Part shown: positions 23,101 through 28,171 of the stretch, piece after piece | How the letters are laid out: every line of letters starts with the position of its first letter | Position numbering within the stretch: the first letter of the stretch is position 1 | DNA from: an uncultured Eubacteriales bacterium | Lineage (GTDB): Bacteria > Bacillota > Clostridia > TANB77 > CAG-508 | Direction of reading: 5' to 3' | Length of the DNA stretch: 45,724 bases | Assembly (NCBI GenBank): GCA_949288185.1 | Contig: CASEIZ010000052.1 | Coordinates: 1-45,724, forward strand | Made by a program: the position numbers and the translations under genes | The notes under the pieces: generated by a model | What the model was told of the DNA's origin: nothing | The model's input: only the letters and a program-made list of their open reading frames with translations | Databases searched by the model: none

Positions 23101-24696
23101 AACATACCATCAAGAGAATTTGAGGGTTATGACTTAGTAACAGAAGATAAAGATGGAAATAGTAGATTACCAGAAAATGCAGAAGGAGAAATGAAAAGAG
23201 ACGAAGTAATTGAAGTAAAATACTATTACATCAAAAAAGCAAAAGTGATTGTAAAATACTTAGAAGAAGATGATACACCAGAAGATACGACAGATAATCA
23301 AGTATTGGCAGAAGAAGAAATCATAGAAGGACATGAAAATGACAACTATGAAACAGAAGCCAAAGAAATAGAAGACTACAATCTAGTAAAAATACCAGAA
23401 AATGCAACAGGAACCATGGTAATAACCAAAAATCCAGATGGAACCTATCATACAGAAATTGAAGTGGTATACTACTACAAAAAGGTAGCAGGAGGCGTCG
23501 TAGAAAATCATATAGACATCACAACAGGAAATATATTAGCCACTGGAACACATGAAGGAAATGTAGGAGATCCATATGACATACCATCAAGAGAATTTGA
23601 CGGATATGATTTAGTAGAGGTGGATTCAGAAGGAAACAATATGTTACCAGAAAATGCAACAGGAACCATGACAGAAGAAAAAATCGTAGTAAACTATTAC
23701 TACATCAAACAAGCAAAAGTAAAAGTAGAGTATATCGACAAATTAACAGGTGAAAAACTAGATGAAGAAGAAATACAAGGACATATAGGAGATAGTTATG
23801 AGACAGAAGAAAAAGAATTTGACGGATATGAACTTGTAGAAAAACCATCAAATAGTACAGGAGAAATGACAGAAGAAGAAACCGTAGTTAAATACTATTA
23901 CCAAAGAAAAGCAGAAGTAGAAGTAAAATACTTAGAAAAAGGAACAGAATATGAAATAGCACCAAGTGAAACGATAGAAGGATATGTAGGAGATAACTAT
24001 GAAACTTCAGTAAAAGACATCCCATATTATAACTTCGTAGAAGCAACAGATAATACAAGTGGAACAATGCAAAAAGATAAAATACTGGTTGTCTACTATT
24101 ATGAAAAACAAGTATTTAACTTAGGAATAGACAAATGGGTAGCAAGTGTCAATGTAAATGGAATCAGTGAAGGAGCAAAAACCATAAACAACAAAGACGA
24201 AATGTATGTAGTAGACATCCATAGAAGGAAAGCAGACACAGCAGATATAAGAATTACATACAAAATCAGAGTAACAAACAAAGGAGAAATCGAAGGAACA
24301 GCAGGAGAAATCATTGAAATCATCCCAGCAGGATATAGTTATCATCAAACAGATAATGACATCTATTGGGAAGAAAAAGATGGAACATTGGTAACAAATA
24401 TGCTAGCAGATGAAACAATACAACCAGGAGAATATAAAGAACTTGAAATTGTACTAAGATGGAATACAGGAGAAAACAACTTTGGAGAAAAAGAAAACTT
24501 AGTTATCTTAAGCGGAGAAACAAATCCCGCAGGATATGAAGATATCAATAAAGAAGATAATCAATCATCATCAAATATGATGATAACTGTAGCAACAGGT
24601 CTAGACAGAAATGGAAGATTTATCTTAAATGTAACTTTACAAATATTAATACTTGTAGCAGTAGTATTGTTATTTATCCGTCGTAGAAGAAAATAG
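11143..24696 (+). CDS. Giant modular surface protein (4517 aa): Cna-B, beta-propeller-like and MucBP domains
   Basis: An adhesin-like protein of very large size. Residues 6-24 form a signal/anchor segment. The N-terminal 950 residues hold two calcium-loop-like motifs (DLNGDGYAD at 73-81; DINGDGNTKD at 752-761). Four SpaA/Cna-B-type domains start near 978, 1092, 1209 and 1358. Residues about 1467-2350 carry some 11 repeats of DGGYIxxG and TxxGE type, beta-propeller-like. Then come a B-repeat-like segment (about 2370-2460), three MucBP-like domains (2466-2680), a DUF11-like domain (2685-2825), seven CNA B-type repeats (2827-3600) with Lys in VNKVW, Glu in YTVxE and Asn in ITNTF, the residues that form intramolecular isopeptide bonds in this family, and ten MucBP-like repeats (3603-4320). 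The C-terminus has a domain, a membrane segment (about 4491-4512) and RRRRK, but no LPxTG. AAGGAG lies 13 nt before the ATG, a long spacing. No frame break is seen. Confidence 0.9.
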   Translation: MKKEKVTLSMIAVLAIVTMIMTAIYHAQKVQIREQLIATNPELARAMTYGELTEEDEKTQSENVRFSVYFARDLNGDGYADRVKGTCKEVEGEDTLYMSLNVLEDGYLKDAKIEIEADNIYFKTALVDDEVVEGNYISENTTTINLKQVQAGTQKLIFGQVRSGDYRYASTKRDAIGKDTNKYSGISKITLTGTHVSSDGQTKTPIEKTIELPVDWYSTTRAEIPYTYGSNAEKNKYQNYNTESIVDEEKQEVNLEFKIVSQESNNKLLLSKATIEGTIPELNGYKPTKVEVIGDNVEYTYDEETGTFTATRTAQTTEEGIVTKEAYTSSWGTARYSEYKLKVTYPLAAYEQANGTVILNIPVKATFEGYNNKNEEFKNPYISNTAEDIITVTYERGGGDVIGYDVQVGTWVASPYNVYVVSKENAVKYYNQVQDDTKDTYEVRWYVSRGNSGEIANVQLREQDSNYTDKFLTTDGTYEDMLQYSKNIGIYFTTPGAMFGENGWIKVYNDETDELIHEFTSEDWENYTKENPYYYNTPIDHIRIETSKAERVSSFTATSIKEMDNALLTTEKTREEFDKLSKIYSYLSGYAKYSEEEEYQKLKDDTGIANYDEPLSMAQISNVTPTTLSTQETTNMKITIGTVNLGYNVESWKNGIFLLKFPEEVLLAEINSVTINNGNVSILGYDIYEQDGSYFLKILTENENPEHYTITIDANITPDPRKISATRDIELYAYNEECNNYKDTLRAEDTYDINGDGNTKDIVDYSKRSLTFVGPSTLLTTETASDYNEEGDEIKTTVAPQVAEIDKTQNNRTAKISVQITNNYSGNISGIVVVGKTPFAGNTSQVLGNELGSTFTANMTGPIELPEELQGIAKVYYSENENVNNNINDQSNNWKTEEEITDFSKIRTYAIDLSDYTIEKSEAYICTYEIEVPQDVNYNDVSYSTHAVYFYLETEEGKLADQTETNKLGFKIARKYNLEINKVKQGTNTPIQGASFSVQEEGEESSRIIASDAQGKINIQDLYVGKVYTVKEIKAPSDYVLNGETIKFTTTVDDNGDLQVEKLEGNSNLSVVQATEEEPAKVSFTVTNEPKYTFKLTKEDQNGNLVQGVRFNLTGKGLPTAGRTVTTNRNGELTITGLYPNEEYTLTEVYAEGYEYSEAPIKFKTVWNGNNLEAQVIEGSFKEQPTVDNTQEKQPIMSTSIVNTKLDEYSLLLNKYEKETPNLLEGAIFRVTGKWLDNEYTTDEYGGLEVGPLYEGIEYTIEEVMPPTGYALSDNKVRFIVDTDEEGQPYLQILEGEIKPVSDLETGEEGIGTYSKPVTMQPAIDKDGNPMEDKLALAYVDENKISEIGIALDNEPLFSLTKIDGDTQEPLPNVKFAITKVEDDGTETQAVNSKGEVIGETQEINGKTYQIITTDEQGRITEDLPEGYYKVVEIETQEGYQLPENEEDRTYFFGIGKTKPAVKDLVELWNQSFEGNREITYTDSVATDDGGYIKIGYFSKTVTFDAEQTENGEELVLISKGSNDQIIVKYNEKEKVQWLKSYDSTGFNDRCEKIARLKNNNYIITGLIYQSFATYIIDDNGNIISKNISGITGIGNIGSIEATSDNGYLQILNSSQDLHISSENMASGEEVTLTTEQMIRGILLKFNSENKIEWIFHLETVDPGNNLYEQSNIAGVKEYNNEYIICGSFSDKDGLIISKENTVNGNEIKFESKGSSDAIIMKMNTSGKVMWAKSAGVEGNEKYEGLEISDEGKYIVIGSMSYGRISFLEDDTLSGEKIDVKGTSLIVVYNEDGLVEWADGLSSGSETSFAHIGKIKDGYIILGSVRQETIIPKEKTVEGEEIIIPYNSEVKPSLDGYFMKMDNDLKVEWVRAFNDIGNTQNNLNNVNILNDEKIMVFTNFSSKIGLQQIDGKNKEIIGNATIIYNKDGEILNIENKISSSSQYNSAVATDDGGQIAVGQMTGKLHIPAEQTSAGEDMNVLSNGNTDMLLTKYNQHGKTDWAVSLGGTGADILHDVIKKDDTYIAVGYINGNLHIDKKYTYNGEDIDITSSGDKGIIIEFNEEGKVITVKVAEGGNSYFDSIQNLDSGEFIVGARAATNFIIDDTQISSLLNGNMLLIEFNSDNSVKDLTNIYMSSNLGITAIEALDDGGMLVSGRMNTSQQVTIPSEATTIGEIVIPQVKGGGDGFIVRFNADRNIEYLKVIQPLNAASADSLRGVVKTKDGGYLALWDGYTGNHGGGGLVFTEEETASGEIINSATGVWALYLIKYNSDNKVEWMKNVSGTARKILPTADNDYIVTTETSIVKYSSSFEEQYTINSNGVYLDVVDNRNNTYTFFGYQTENNINTAKAAKFQENTISAEIPEQQELIVENYKKQHKITTEVEGSGGSISGQGSNDENPYEIVEDGADSTKEIVITPEEGYKILKITVNGEEIDFVPEEDGSVILDKFVNMTSDKHVVVQFSNTVSTVIVHHYKDGTEEKLAEDETLTGEIGTNYTTAPKDIADYEVVIEKLPSNASGQYTEDVQEVIYYYKQAPAKFIVHHYLEGTEEIVPGSEDDQINEERERGSEYTTSPATGIDNKYELVEVLGNPSGTLTENETVVTYYYRIKDSAGVIVHHIDTDTKEQIAPDVVIPATGTGKYGDSYTTEVSSEIPANYEYVTRTDNWEGTMVDTLTEVTYEYRLVEPSITNQDISKTATASIDNPKAQIEYGITYTTTIENYIGRAQVTIVDTLPYKIDVTKSILNGGTYDEESQTITWVELVDGIDTYTNSESGNIEIHKTIKVVYQNMDVSKETIENNVSGTVKLFTPEKTSEEVTDTATTNTEFKMNLTVYKAWGDNDIQNARRPEKVVINLKAENADNHDSDAIIDTYELDVATENSHTFTDLAKYNKAGEEIRYFVEEQEKTLGDLHFYTSSVSEITNVEGEKDHKQVTITNTFTTPDDEISIIVNKIWNDNDLQANRRPESLTLVVKNGNQEVKTVEITKDNMLAGTTNQWTITIDGLQKYDDNGEEIEYSVEEREKTEGDLKFYEAEENPVVVEDNQATIRNTFVKPDDTVSVTVNKVWNDNNNVNGKRPESIKLQVKVGDNVIQEEVVNVNNANNGDINNWTYTFTNLPKYDDNGQEIVYTVSEEEVNTDDLKFYTNDGVTGDMTSGYTITNTFTVPDERIELIVNKVWEDNDIQANRRPETIIINVKAENADNNDPEAIIDTYELDTETETSHTFTDLPKYNSQGNEIQYTAEEQEKNPGDLHFYTISVGTVENTDENTKEVTITNTFEKPDDTTEVTVTKVWDDNHDEAQKRPASINLQLKNGNAIVKEQVVNVSNAVSGDTNTWQYTFTDVEKYNEDGQEIVYTVDETEVNNNDLQFYTKKLEGTTVTNTFTQNTEKVDIPVKKIWEDNEIQAQRRPESVIIVLKANGIENQRYELTKENADTSDENIWTYTFTELPKYDAYNNIINYTIEEVEKTQGDLKFYTSKIDGYIITNTFARPTESINIDVNKNWEDQENVYNKRPTSIRLEVKQGETVIKSEVVTQDDNWQTTFTDLPKYDEDGQEIVYTVDEEEVSSNDLFHYEKQIGEVTDKEGMLDEKEATITNTMTKIPSTVEVKYVDKNTGEEISDSKTKEGIIGDTFDVTEDKKDIEGYTLVEEPAEKTGVYTAEPQEKIYYYAKNTRVIVKYLEQDDTPEDIANNKVLAPEVTIEGYEGQDYTTVEEEIPNYTLVATTDNTEGKMQRDEIVVIYYYAPNTTVTVKYLEKDNTPNDNSDNKVLAPEEIINGYVGKDYTTQAQNVEGYTLVETTNNTEGTMTKEPIEVIYYYAQNTKVIVKYLEKDETPEDNTDNQVLAEEITIEGYAGLNYETEQKDIENYTFVESTNNTEGTMTNDIIEVIYYYAQNTKATVQHIDRETGEILKEETQEGKVGDLFETQAEDFEGYVLVESPEEPNIIMDKTGEQVVKYYYAHVSAGVIEKHIDDITGELLYSEGHEGNEGDLYNIPSREFEGYDLVTEDKDGNSRLPENAEGEMKRDEVIEVKYYYIKKAKVIVKYLEEDDTPEDTTDNQVLAEEEIIEGHENDNYETEAKEIEDYNLVKIPENATGTMVITKNPDGTYHTEIEVVYYYKKVAGGVVENHIDITTGNILATGTHEGNVGDPYDIPSREFDGYDLVEVDSEGNNMLPENATGTMTEEKIVVNYYYIKQAKVKVEYIDKLTGEKLDEEEIQGHIGDSYETEEKEFDGYELVEKPSNSTGEMTEEETVVKYYYQRKAEVEVKYLEKGTEYEIAPSETIEGYVGDNYETSVKDIPYYNFVEATDNTSGTMQKDKILVVYYYEKQVFNLGIDKWVASVNVNGISEGAKTINNKDEMYVVDIHRRKADTADIRITYKIRVTNKGEIEGTAGEIIEIIPAGYSYHQTDNDIYWEEKDGTLVTNMLADETIQPGEYKELEIVLRWNTGENNFGEKENLVILSGETNPAGYEDINKEDNQSSSNMMITVATGLDRNGRFILNVTLQILILVAVVLLFIRRRRK

Positions 24697-24699
24697 TTA

Positions 24700-24757
24700 T
24701 CCTTTTGGGGACGTTTCTGTTTGGGACATTTTGTCTAATCAGAGACGTCTTATTTTT
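24700..24757 (+). terminator. Family B repeat as terminator of the giant gene
   Basis: Three nt after the stop codon, the same 33-nt core as after gdpP is present (24700-24732). GGACGTTTCTG pairs with CAGAGACGTCT (24740-24750), followed by TATTTTTG. The downstream arm differs from that of the gdpP copy, so the hairpin is preserved with independent sequence. Confidence 0.65.
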
Positions 24758-24758
24758 G

Positions 24759-24789
24759 TGTCGCACAGACAAACGAACCCAATGCGACA
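24759..24789 (+). repeat. Family A palindromic repeat
   Basis: A 31-bp element with arms TGTCGCA and TGCGACA and loop CAGACAAACGAACCCAA. It lies between the giant-gene terminator and the rplI promoter. Confidence 0.9.
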
Positions 24790-24805
24790 TTTTGAAAAAT
24801 TTTTA

Positions 24806-24834
24806 TTGAAAAAAGAGAAAAAATGATGTAAAAT
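24806..24834 (+). promoter_or_regulatory. SigA-type promoter for rplI-dnaB
   Basis: TTGAAA (24806-24811), 17-nt spacer and TAAAAT (24829-24834). The predicted start near 24841 gives a 5' untranslated region of about 115 nt that contains two and a half family A repeats. Confidence 0.65.
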
Positions 24835-24849
24835 ATAGCATACAGAGAA

Positions 24850-24936
24850 TGTCGCATAGACAAACGAACTCAATGCGACAGAAAAATGTCGCACAGACAA
24901 ACGAACTCAATGCGACAAAACGAACTCAATGCGACA
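24850..24936 (+). repeat. Tandem family A palindromic repeats in the rplI leader
   Basis: Full copies at 24850-24880 and 24887-24917, then a partial copy at 24918-24936 that has the loop (AAACGAACTCAA) and right arm but no left arm. The last base is 7 nt before the rplI ribosome binding site (AAGGAGGA at 24943-24950). Confidence 0.9.
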
Positions 24937-24956
24937 CAAGTGAAGGAGGAATCAAC

Positions 24957-25403
24957 ATGAAAGTTATTTTAAAAGCAGATATAAAAGGGGTAGGAAAAAA
25001 AGATGAAGTGATTAATGCATCAGACGGGTATGCAAGAAATTTTTTATTTCCTAAAAATTTAGCAGTTGAAGCCAATAAAGAGAATATGGCAAAATTAAAA
25101 GCAAAACAAGATTCTGCGAAATTTCAAAAAAATCTAGAAAAAGAAGAAGCGATGAAAACAGCAGATAAACTATCAAAAATATTATTGAAAATAAAAGTAA
25201 AAGCAGGAGAAAACGGAAAGATTTTTGGAGGCGTTTCTAGTAAAGATGTTGCTCAAGAATTAGCAAAGCAATATAGTATTGAGGTAGATAAAAAGAAAAT
25301 TGACTTAAAAGAAACCATTAAGACACTTGGTGTTCACAATATTGAAATAAAATTATTCGAAGGTGTAGTGGGAAAACTAAGAATTGATGTTATTTCAGAA
25401 TAA
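24957..25403 (+). CDS. rplI: Ribosomal protein bL9
   Basis: A 148-residue large-subunit protein that binds 23S rRNA near the L1 stalk. The N-terminal domain shows KADIKGVGKKDEVINASDGYARNFLFPKNLAVEA, with the L9 signature GYARNFLFPK; a long connecting helix and the C-terminal domain (KIFGGVSSKDVAQEL, KTLGVHNIEIKLFEGVVGKL) follow. The start at 24957 has AAGGAGGA seven nt upstream. An in-frame ATG at 24849 would add 36 residues translated entirely from palindromic repeats and is rejected. Length matches the family. It is the first gene of an rplI-dnaB unit, with dnaB about 100 nt downstream. Confidence 0.97.
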   Translation: MKVILKADIKGVGKKDEVINASDGYARNFLFPKNLAVEANKENMAKLKAKQDSAKFQKNLEKEEAMKTADKLSKILLKIKVKAGENGKIFGGVSSKDVAQELAKQYSIEVDKKKIDLKETIKTLGVHNIEIKLFEGVVGKLRIDVISE

Positions 25404-25505
25404 AGAGTAAAAATGAAATCTATTGTATGTGAAAAAATTGATATTTGATGAAGATACAAGTACAAATTTCCATGCAATAAAAGAAATGAGTGGAGGCTAG
25501 AAAAA

Positions 25506-26840
25506 ATGGAATTAGGAAAAGTACCACCACATGATGTAGAAGCAGAACAAGCTGTTTTAGGAAGTATGCTAACAGATAAAGATGCCGTAATATCTGCCAT
25601 AGAGGTTTTGAAAGAAGACGATTTTTATAGAACAGATAACAAATCGATTTATGAAGCAATTATTAACCTATATAATCGAGCAGAGCCAATTGACATCATT
25701 ACGGTAAAAGCAGAGTTGGAATCCTTAGGAAAGTTTGAGCAAGTTGGTGGATTAGAATATTTAGCAAGTTTGCCAGATAAAGTTCCTACAACAGCAAATG
25801 CTATGAAATATATAAAAATTGTAGAAGAAAAATCAACCTTAAGAAATTTAATAAAAACAGCTAATGAAATTATCGAATTAGGGTATGACCCAACAGAAGA
25901 TGTATCAGACATCATGGAAGGTGCAGAAAAAAAGATATTTAATATTATGCAAAACAATGATAAAAAAAGTTATTCGCCTATAAAAGACATATTGGTTGAT
26001 AGTTTTACACAGTTAGAAGAATTGTACAATAGAAAACAACATATTACAGGTGTACCATCTGGATTTACGGAATTAGATTATAAAACAGCAGGATTTCATG
26101 GGTCAGATTTAGTTTTGATTGCAGCAAGACCAGCAATGGGTAAATCTGCTTTTGCCTTAAATATAGCAACAAATGCAGCAGTACGTGCGAATGTACCAGT
26201 GGTTATCTTTAGTTTGGAAATGTCAAAAGAACAAATGGTAAACAGAATTTTATGTAGTGAAGCCATGGTGGATAGCAACAAAGTAAGAACAGGAAAATTG
26301 GAAGAGGATGACTGGACAAAGCTAGCAGGAAGTATAGGACCATTATCAGATGCAGAAATCTATATAGATGATACACCAGGAATATCTGTTATGGAGATTA
26401 GAGCAAAATGTAGAAAACTAAAATTAGAAAAAAATATTGGAATGGTTGTTATCGATTATTTGCAATTAGTACAAGGAAGTAATAAAAGAAATGGAAGCCG
26501 TGAACAAGAAATATCAGAAATCAGTAGATCGTTAAAAATATTAGCAAAAGAGCTAAATGTACCAGTAATCGCATTATCACAATTATCAAGAGCAGTAGAA
26601 CAAAGACCAGACCATAGACCAATGCTATCAGATTTAAGAGAATCAGGAGCAATTGAGCAAGATGCAGATATCGTTATGTTTTTATATAGAGATGATTATT
26701 ACAATCCAGATAGTGAGAAAAAAGATATTGCAGAAGTTATCATTGCAAAGCATAGAGGAGGTTCACTAGGAACAGTAGATCTTCTTTGGTTAGGCAGTTA
26801 TACAAAATTTGTTAATTTAGAAAAACGATTTGATGATTAA
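25506..26840 (+). CDS. dnaB: Replicative DNA helicase
   Basis: The hexameric 5'-3' helicase that unwinds DNA at the replication fork (DnaC in B. subtilis naming). The N-terminal domain begins PPHDVEAEQAVLGSMLTDKD, typical for the primase-interacting region. The RecA-like domain has Walker A ARPAMGKSA (K213, S214), Walker B VVIDYLQLV (D317), and SQLSRAVEQRPDHRPMLSDLRESGAIEQDAD with the arginine-finger region. The 444 residues are normal and no intein is present. Start: GGAGG about 10 nt before ATG. It is cotranscribed with rplI by spacing; a family B hairpin follows the stop. Confidence 0.97.
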   Translation: MELGKVPPHDVEAEQAVLGSMLTDKDAVISAIEVLKEDDFYRTDNKSIYEAIINLYNRAEPIDIITVKAELESLGKFEQVGGLEYLASLPDKVPTTANAMKYIKIVEEKSTLRNLIKTANEIIELGYDPTEDVSDIMEGAEKKIFNIMQNNDKKSYSPIKDILVDSFTQLEELYNRKQHITGVPSGFTELDYKTAGFHGSDLVLIAARPAMGKSAFALNIATNAAVRANVPVVIFSLEMSKEQMVNRILCSEAMVDSNKVRTGKLEEDDWTKLAGSIGPLSDAEIYIDDTPGISVMEIRAKCRKLKLEKNIGMVVIDYLQLVQGSNKRNGSREQEISEISRSLKILAKELNVPVIALSQLSRAVEQRPDHRPMLSDLRESGAIEQDADIVMFLYRDDYYNPDSEKKDIAEVIIAKHRGGSLGTVDLLWLGSYTKFVNLEKRFDD

Positions 26841-26844
26841 TCAT

Positions 26845-26886
26845 AAATGTCCAATTGGGGACGTTTCCCGATAGGACATTTTTATT
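26845..26886 (+). terminator. Compact family B hairpin after dnaB
   Basis: AAATGTCC pairs with GGACATTT and TGGGGA with TTCCC around the GGGGACGTTTCCCG core, followed by TTTTATT. A shorter and diverged family B element placed as a terminator four nt after the dnaB stop. Confidence 0.7.
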
Positions 26887-26921
26887 GAATAGAAAAAATT
26901 GATTTTTAAAGGTGGAGTTTT

Positions 26922-27983
26922 ATGGCACAGAGAGAAAAAAAGACGTTAATACATAAGGTATTAAATACAATAAAAAAATATCATTTGATAGAAAAAGGAG
27001 ACATACTGGTTTTAGGTGTGTCAGGAGGACCTGATTCTATGACTATGTTAGATATTTTGCTAAAACTAAAACAAGCAAATCAGGTATCATTTCATTTTGT
27101 AGTAGCGCATGTTAATCATATGATAAGAGAAGAAGCAAAAGAAGATGAAGAATATGTCAAAAAATATTGTACGAAAAATGATATACAATTTTATTCAAAA
27201 AGTATAGATGTCCAAAAAATAGCCTATACTAATAAAATCAGTACAGAAGAAGCTGGAAGAAATGAAAGATATAAGTTTTTTGATGAAATATTAGAAAAAA
27301 TAAATGGAAATAAGATTGCTATAGCACACAATAAAAATGATAAAGTAGAGACAATAATCATGAACGAGCTACGCGGGTGCGGAATACAGGGATTGAAAGG
27401 AATCGAACCTGCGAGAGATAAATATATTAGACCATTAATTGAATGTGAAAGAAAAGAAATTGAAGAATATTGTAAGGAAAACAATATAGAACCAAGAATA
27501 GATAAAACCAATTTTGAAAATATTTATACTAGAAATAAGATTAGGAATGTCGTTATTCCCTATATAAAACAAGAATTTAATCCCAATATTATAGAAACAA
27601 TGGATAGACTTTCCAATCTTGTAGCAGAACAAGAAGCATATATACAAAAACAAGTTGAAGTAGCATACAGAGATATTGTATTAGAAGAAAAAATAAGAAT
27701 GACTGAACAAATAAATGAAGAAGACAAAGAAAATAAGAAAGATGAACAATACATTATATTAGATTTAAAAGAATTTAACAAACAAGAAAAGGTAATAAAA
27801 TCGAATATCATTTTATATACTATAACAAGACTTTTTAACACGTCGAAAGGAATTGAAAAGATACATATAGAAGATATTATAAAATTATGTGCCAACAATA
27901 TAGGAAATAAATTTTTAATGCCAAATAAAAATTTAAAAGTTTTTATTAAAAATGGAAAAATAAAAATTTCTAAGGAAGTATAA
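26922..27983 (+). CDS. tilS: tRNA(Ile)-lysidine synthetase
   Basis: TilS converts C34 of the CAU-anticodon isoleucine tRNA to lysidine using lysine and ATP, so that AUA is read as isoleucine. The N-type ATP-pyrophosphatase loop is LGVSGGPDSMTML (SGGPDS at residues 34-39), followed by VVAHVNHMIREEA and, around 137, AIAHNKNDKVETIIMNELRGCGIQGLKGI. These are the family's catalytic and tRNA-contact motifs. It has 353 residues, shorter than B. subtilis TilS (about 470), and the C-terminal domain appears reduced to about 90 residues. GGTGGAG precedes the ATG. As in many Bacillota it stands directly upstream of ftsH, though ftsH here has its own promoter. Confidence 0.94.
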   Translation: MAQREKKTLIHKVLNTIKKYHLIEKGDILVLGVSGGPDSMTMLDILLKLKQANQVSFHFVVAHVNHMIREEAKEDEEYVKKYCTKNDIQFYSKSIDVQKIAYTNKISTEEAGRNERYKFFDEILEKINGNKIAIAHNKNDKVETIIMNELRGCGIQGLKGIEPARDKYIRPLIECERKEIEEYCKENNIEPRIDKTNFENIYTRNKIRNVVIPYIKQEFNPNIIETMDRLSNLVAEQEAYIQKQVEVAYRDIVLEEKIRMTEQINEEDKENKKDEQYIILDLKEFNKQEKVIKSNIILYTITRLFNTSKGIEKIHIEDIIKLCANNIGNKFLMPNKNLKVFIKNGKIKISKEV

Positions 27984-28044
27984 GTAGCCGTAATACTTTG
28001 GAAAATAGAGATAAATTGTAATAAAAAAGAAATACAAAAAACTA

Positions 28045-28073
28045 TTGAAAAAGAAAAAACAATGTGATAGAGT
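28045..28073 (+). promoter_or_regulatory. SigA-type promoter for ftsH
   Basis: TTGAAA (28045-28050), 17-nt spacer and TAGAGT (28068-28073), giving a leader of about 90 nt. The leader includes a CATGTT/AACATG pairing that encloses AGAAGGAGCC, and AAGGAGCC is followed by ATG-TAC-TAA, a two-codon open frame of uncertain meaning. Confidence 0.5.
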
Positions 28074-28171
28074 GCTAAAAGATATTAGAAAAGCATGTTT
28101 AACAAAGAGAAGGAGCCTTTAGAGAACATGTACTAAAAGATAAACATCAAGTAAAAAGAGGAGGAATTATT

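Noticed and set aside
24590..24696. LPxTG sortase signal in the giant protein
   Set aside because: The stretch before the C-terminal membrane segment reads VATGLDRNGRF; no LPxTG or close variant is present.
24759..24936. CRISPR-like array
   Set aside because: The repeats are palindromic 31-mers placed next to each other or as pairs elsewhere, without regular unique spacers or cas genes.
24849..24956. Longer start for rplI (ATG at 24849)
   Set aside because: The extra 36 codons are translated family A repeats; the start at 24957 has an ideal AAGGAGGA and yields standard L9 length.
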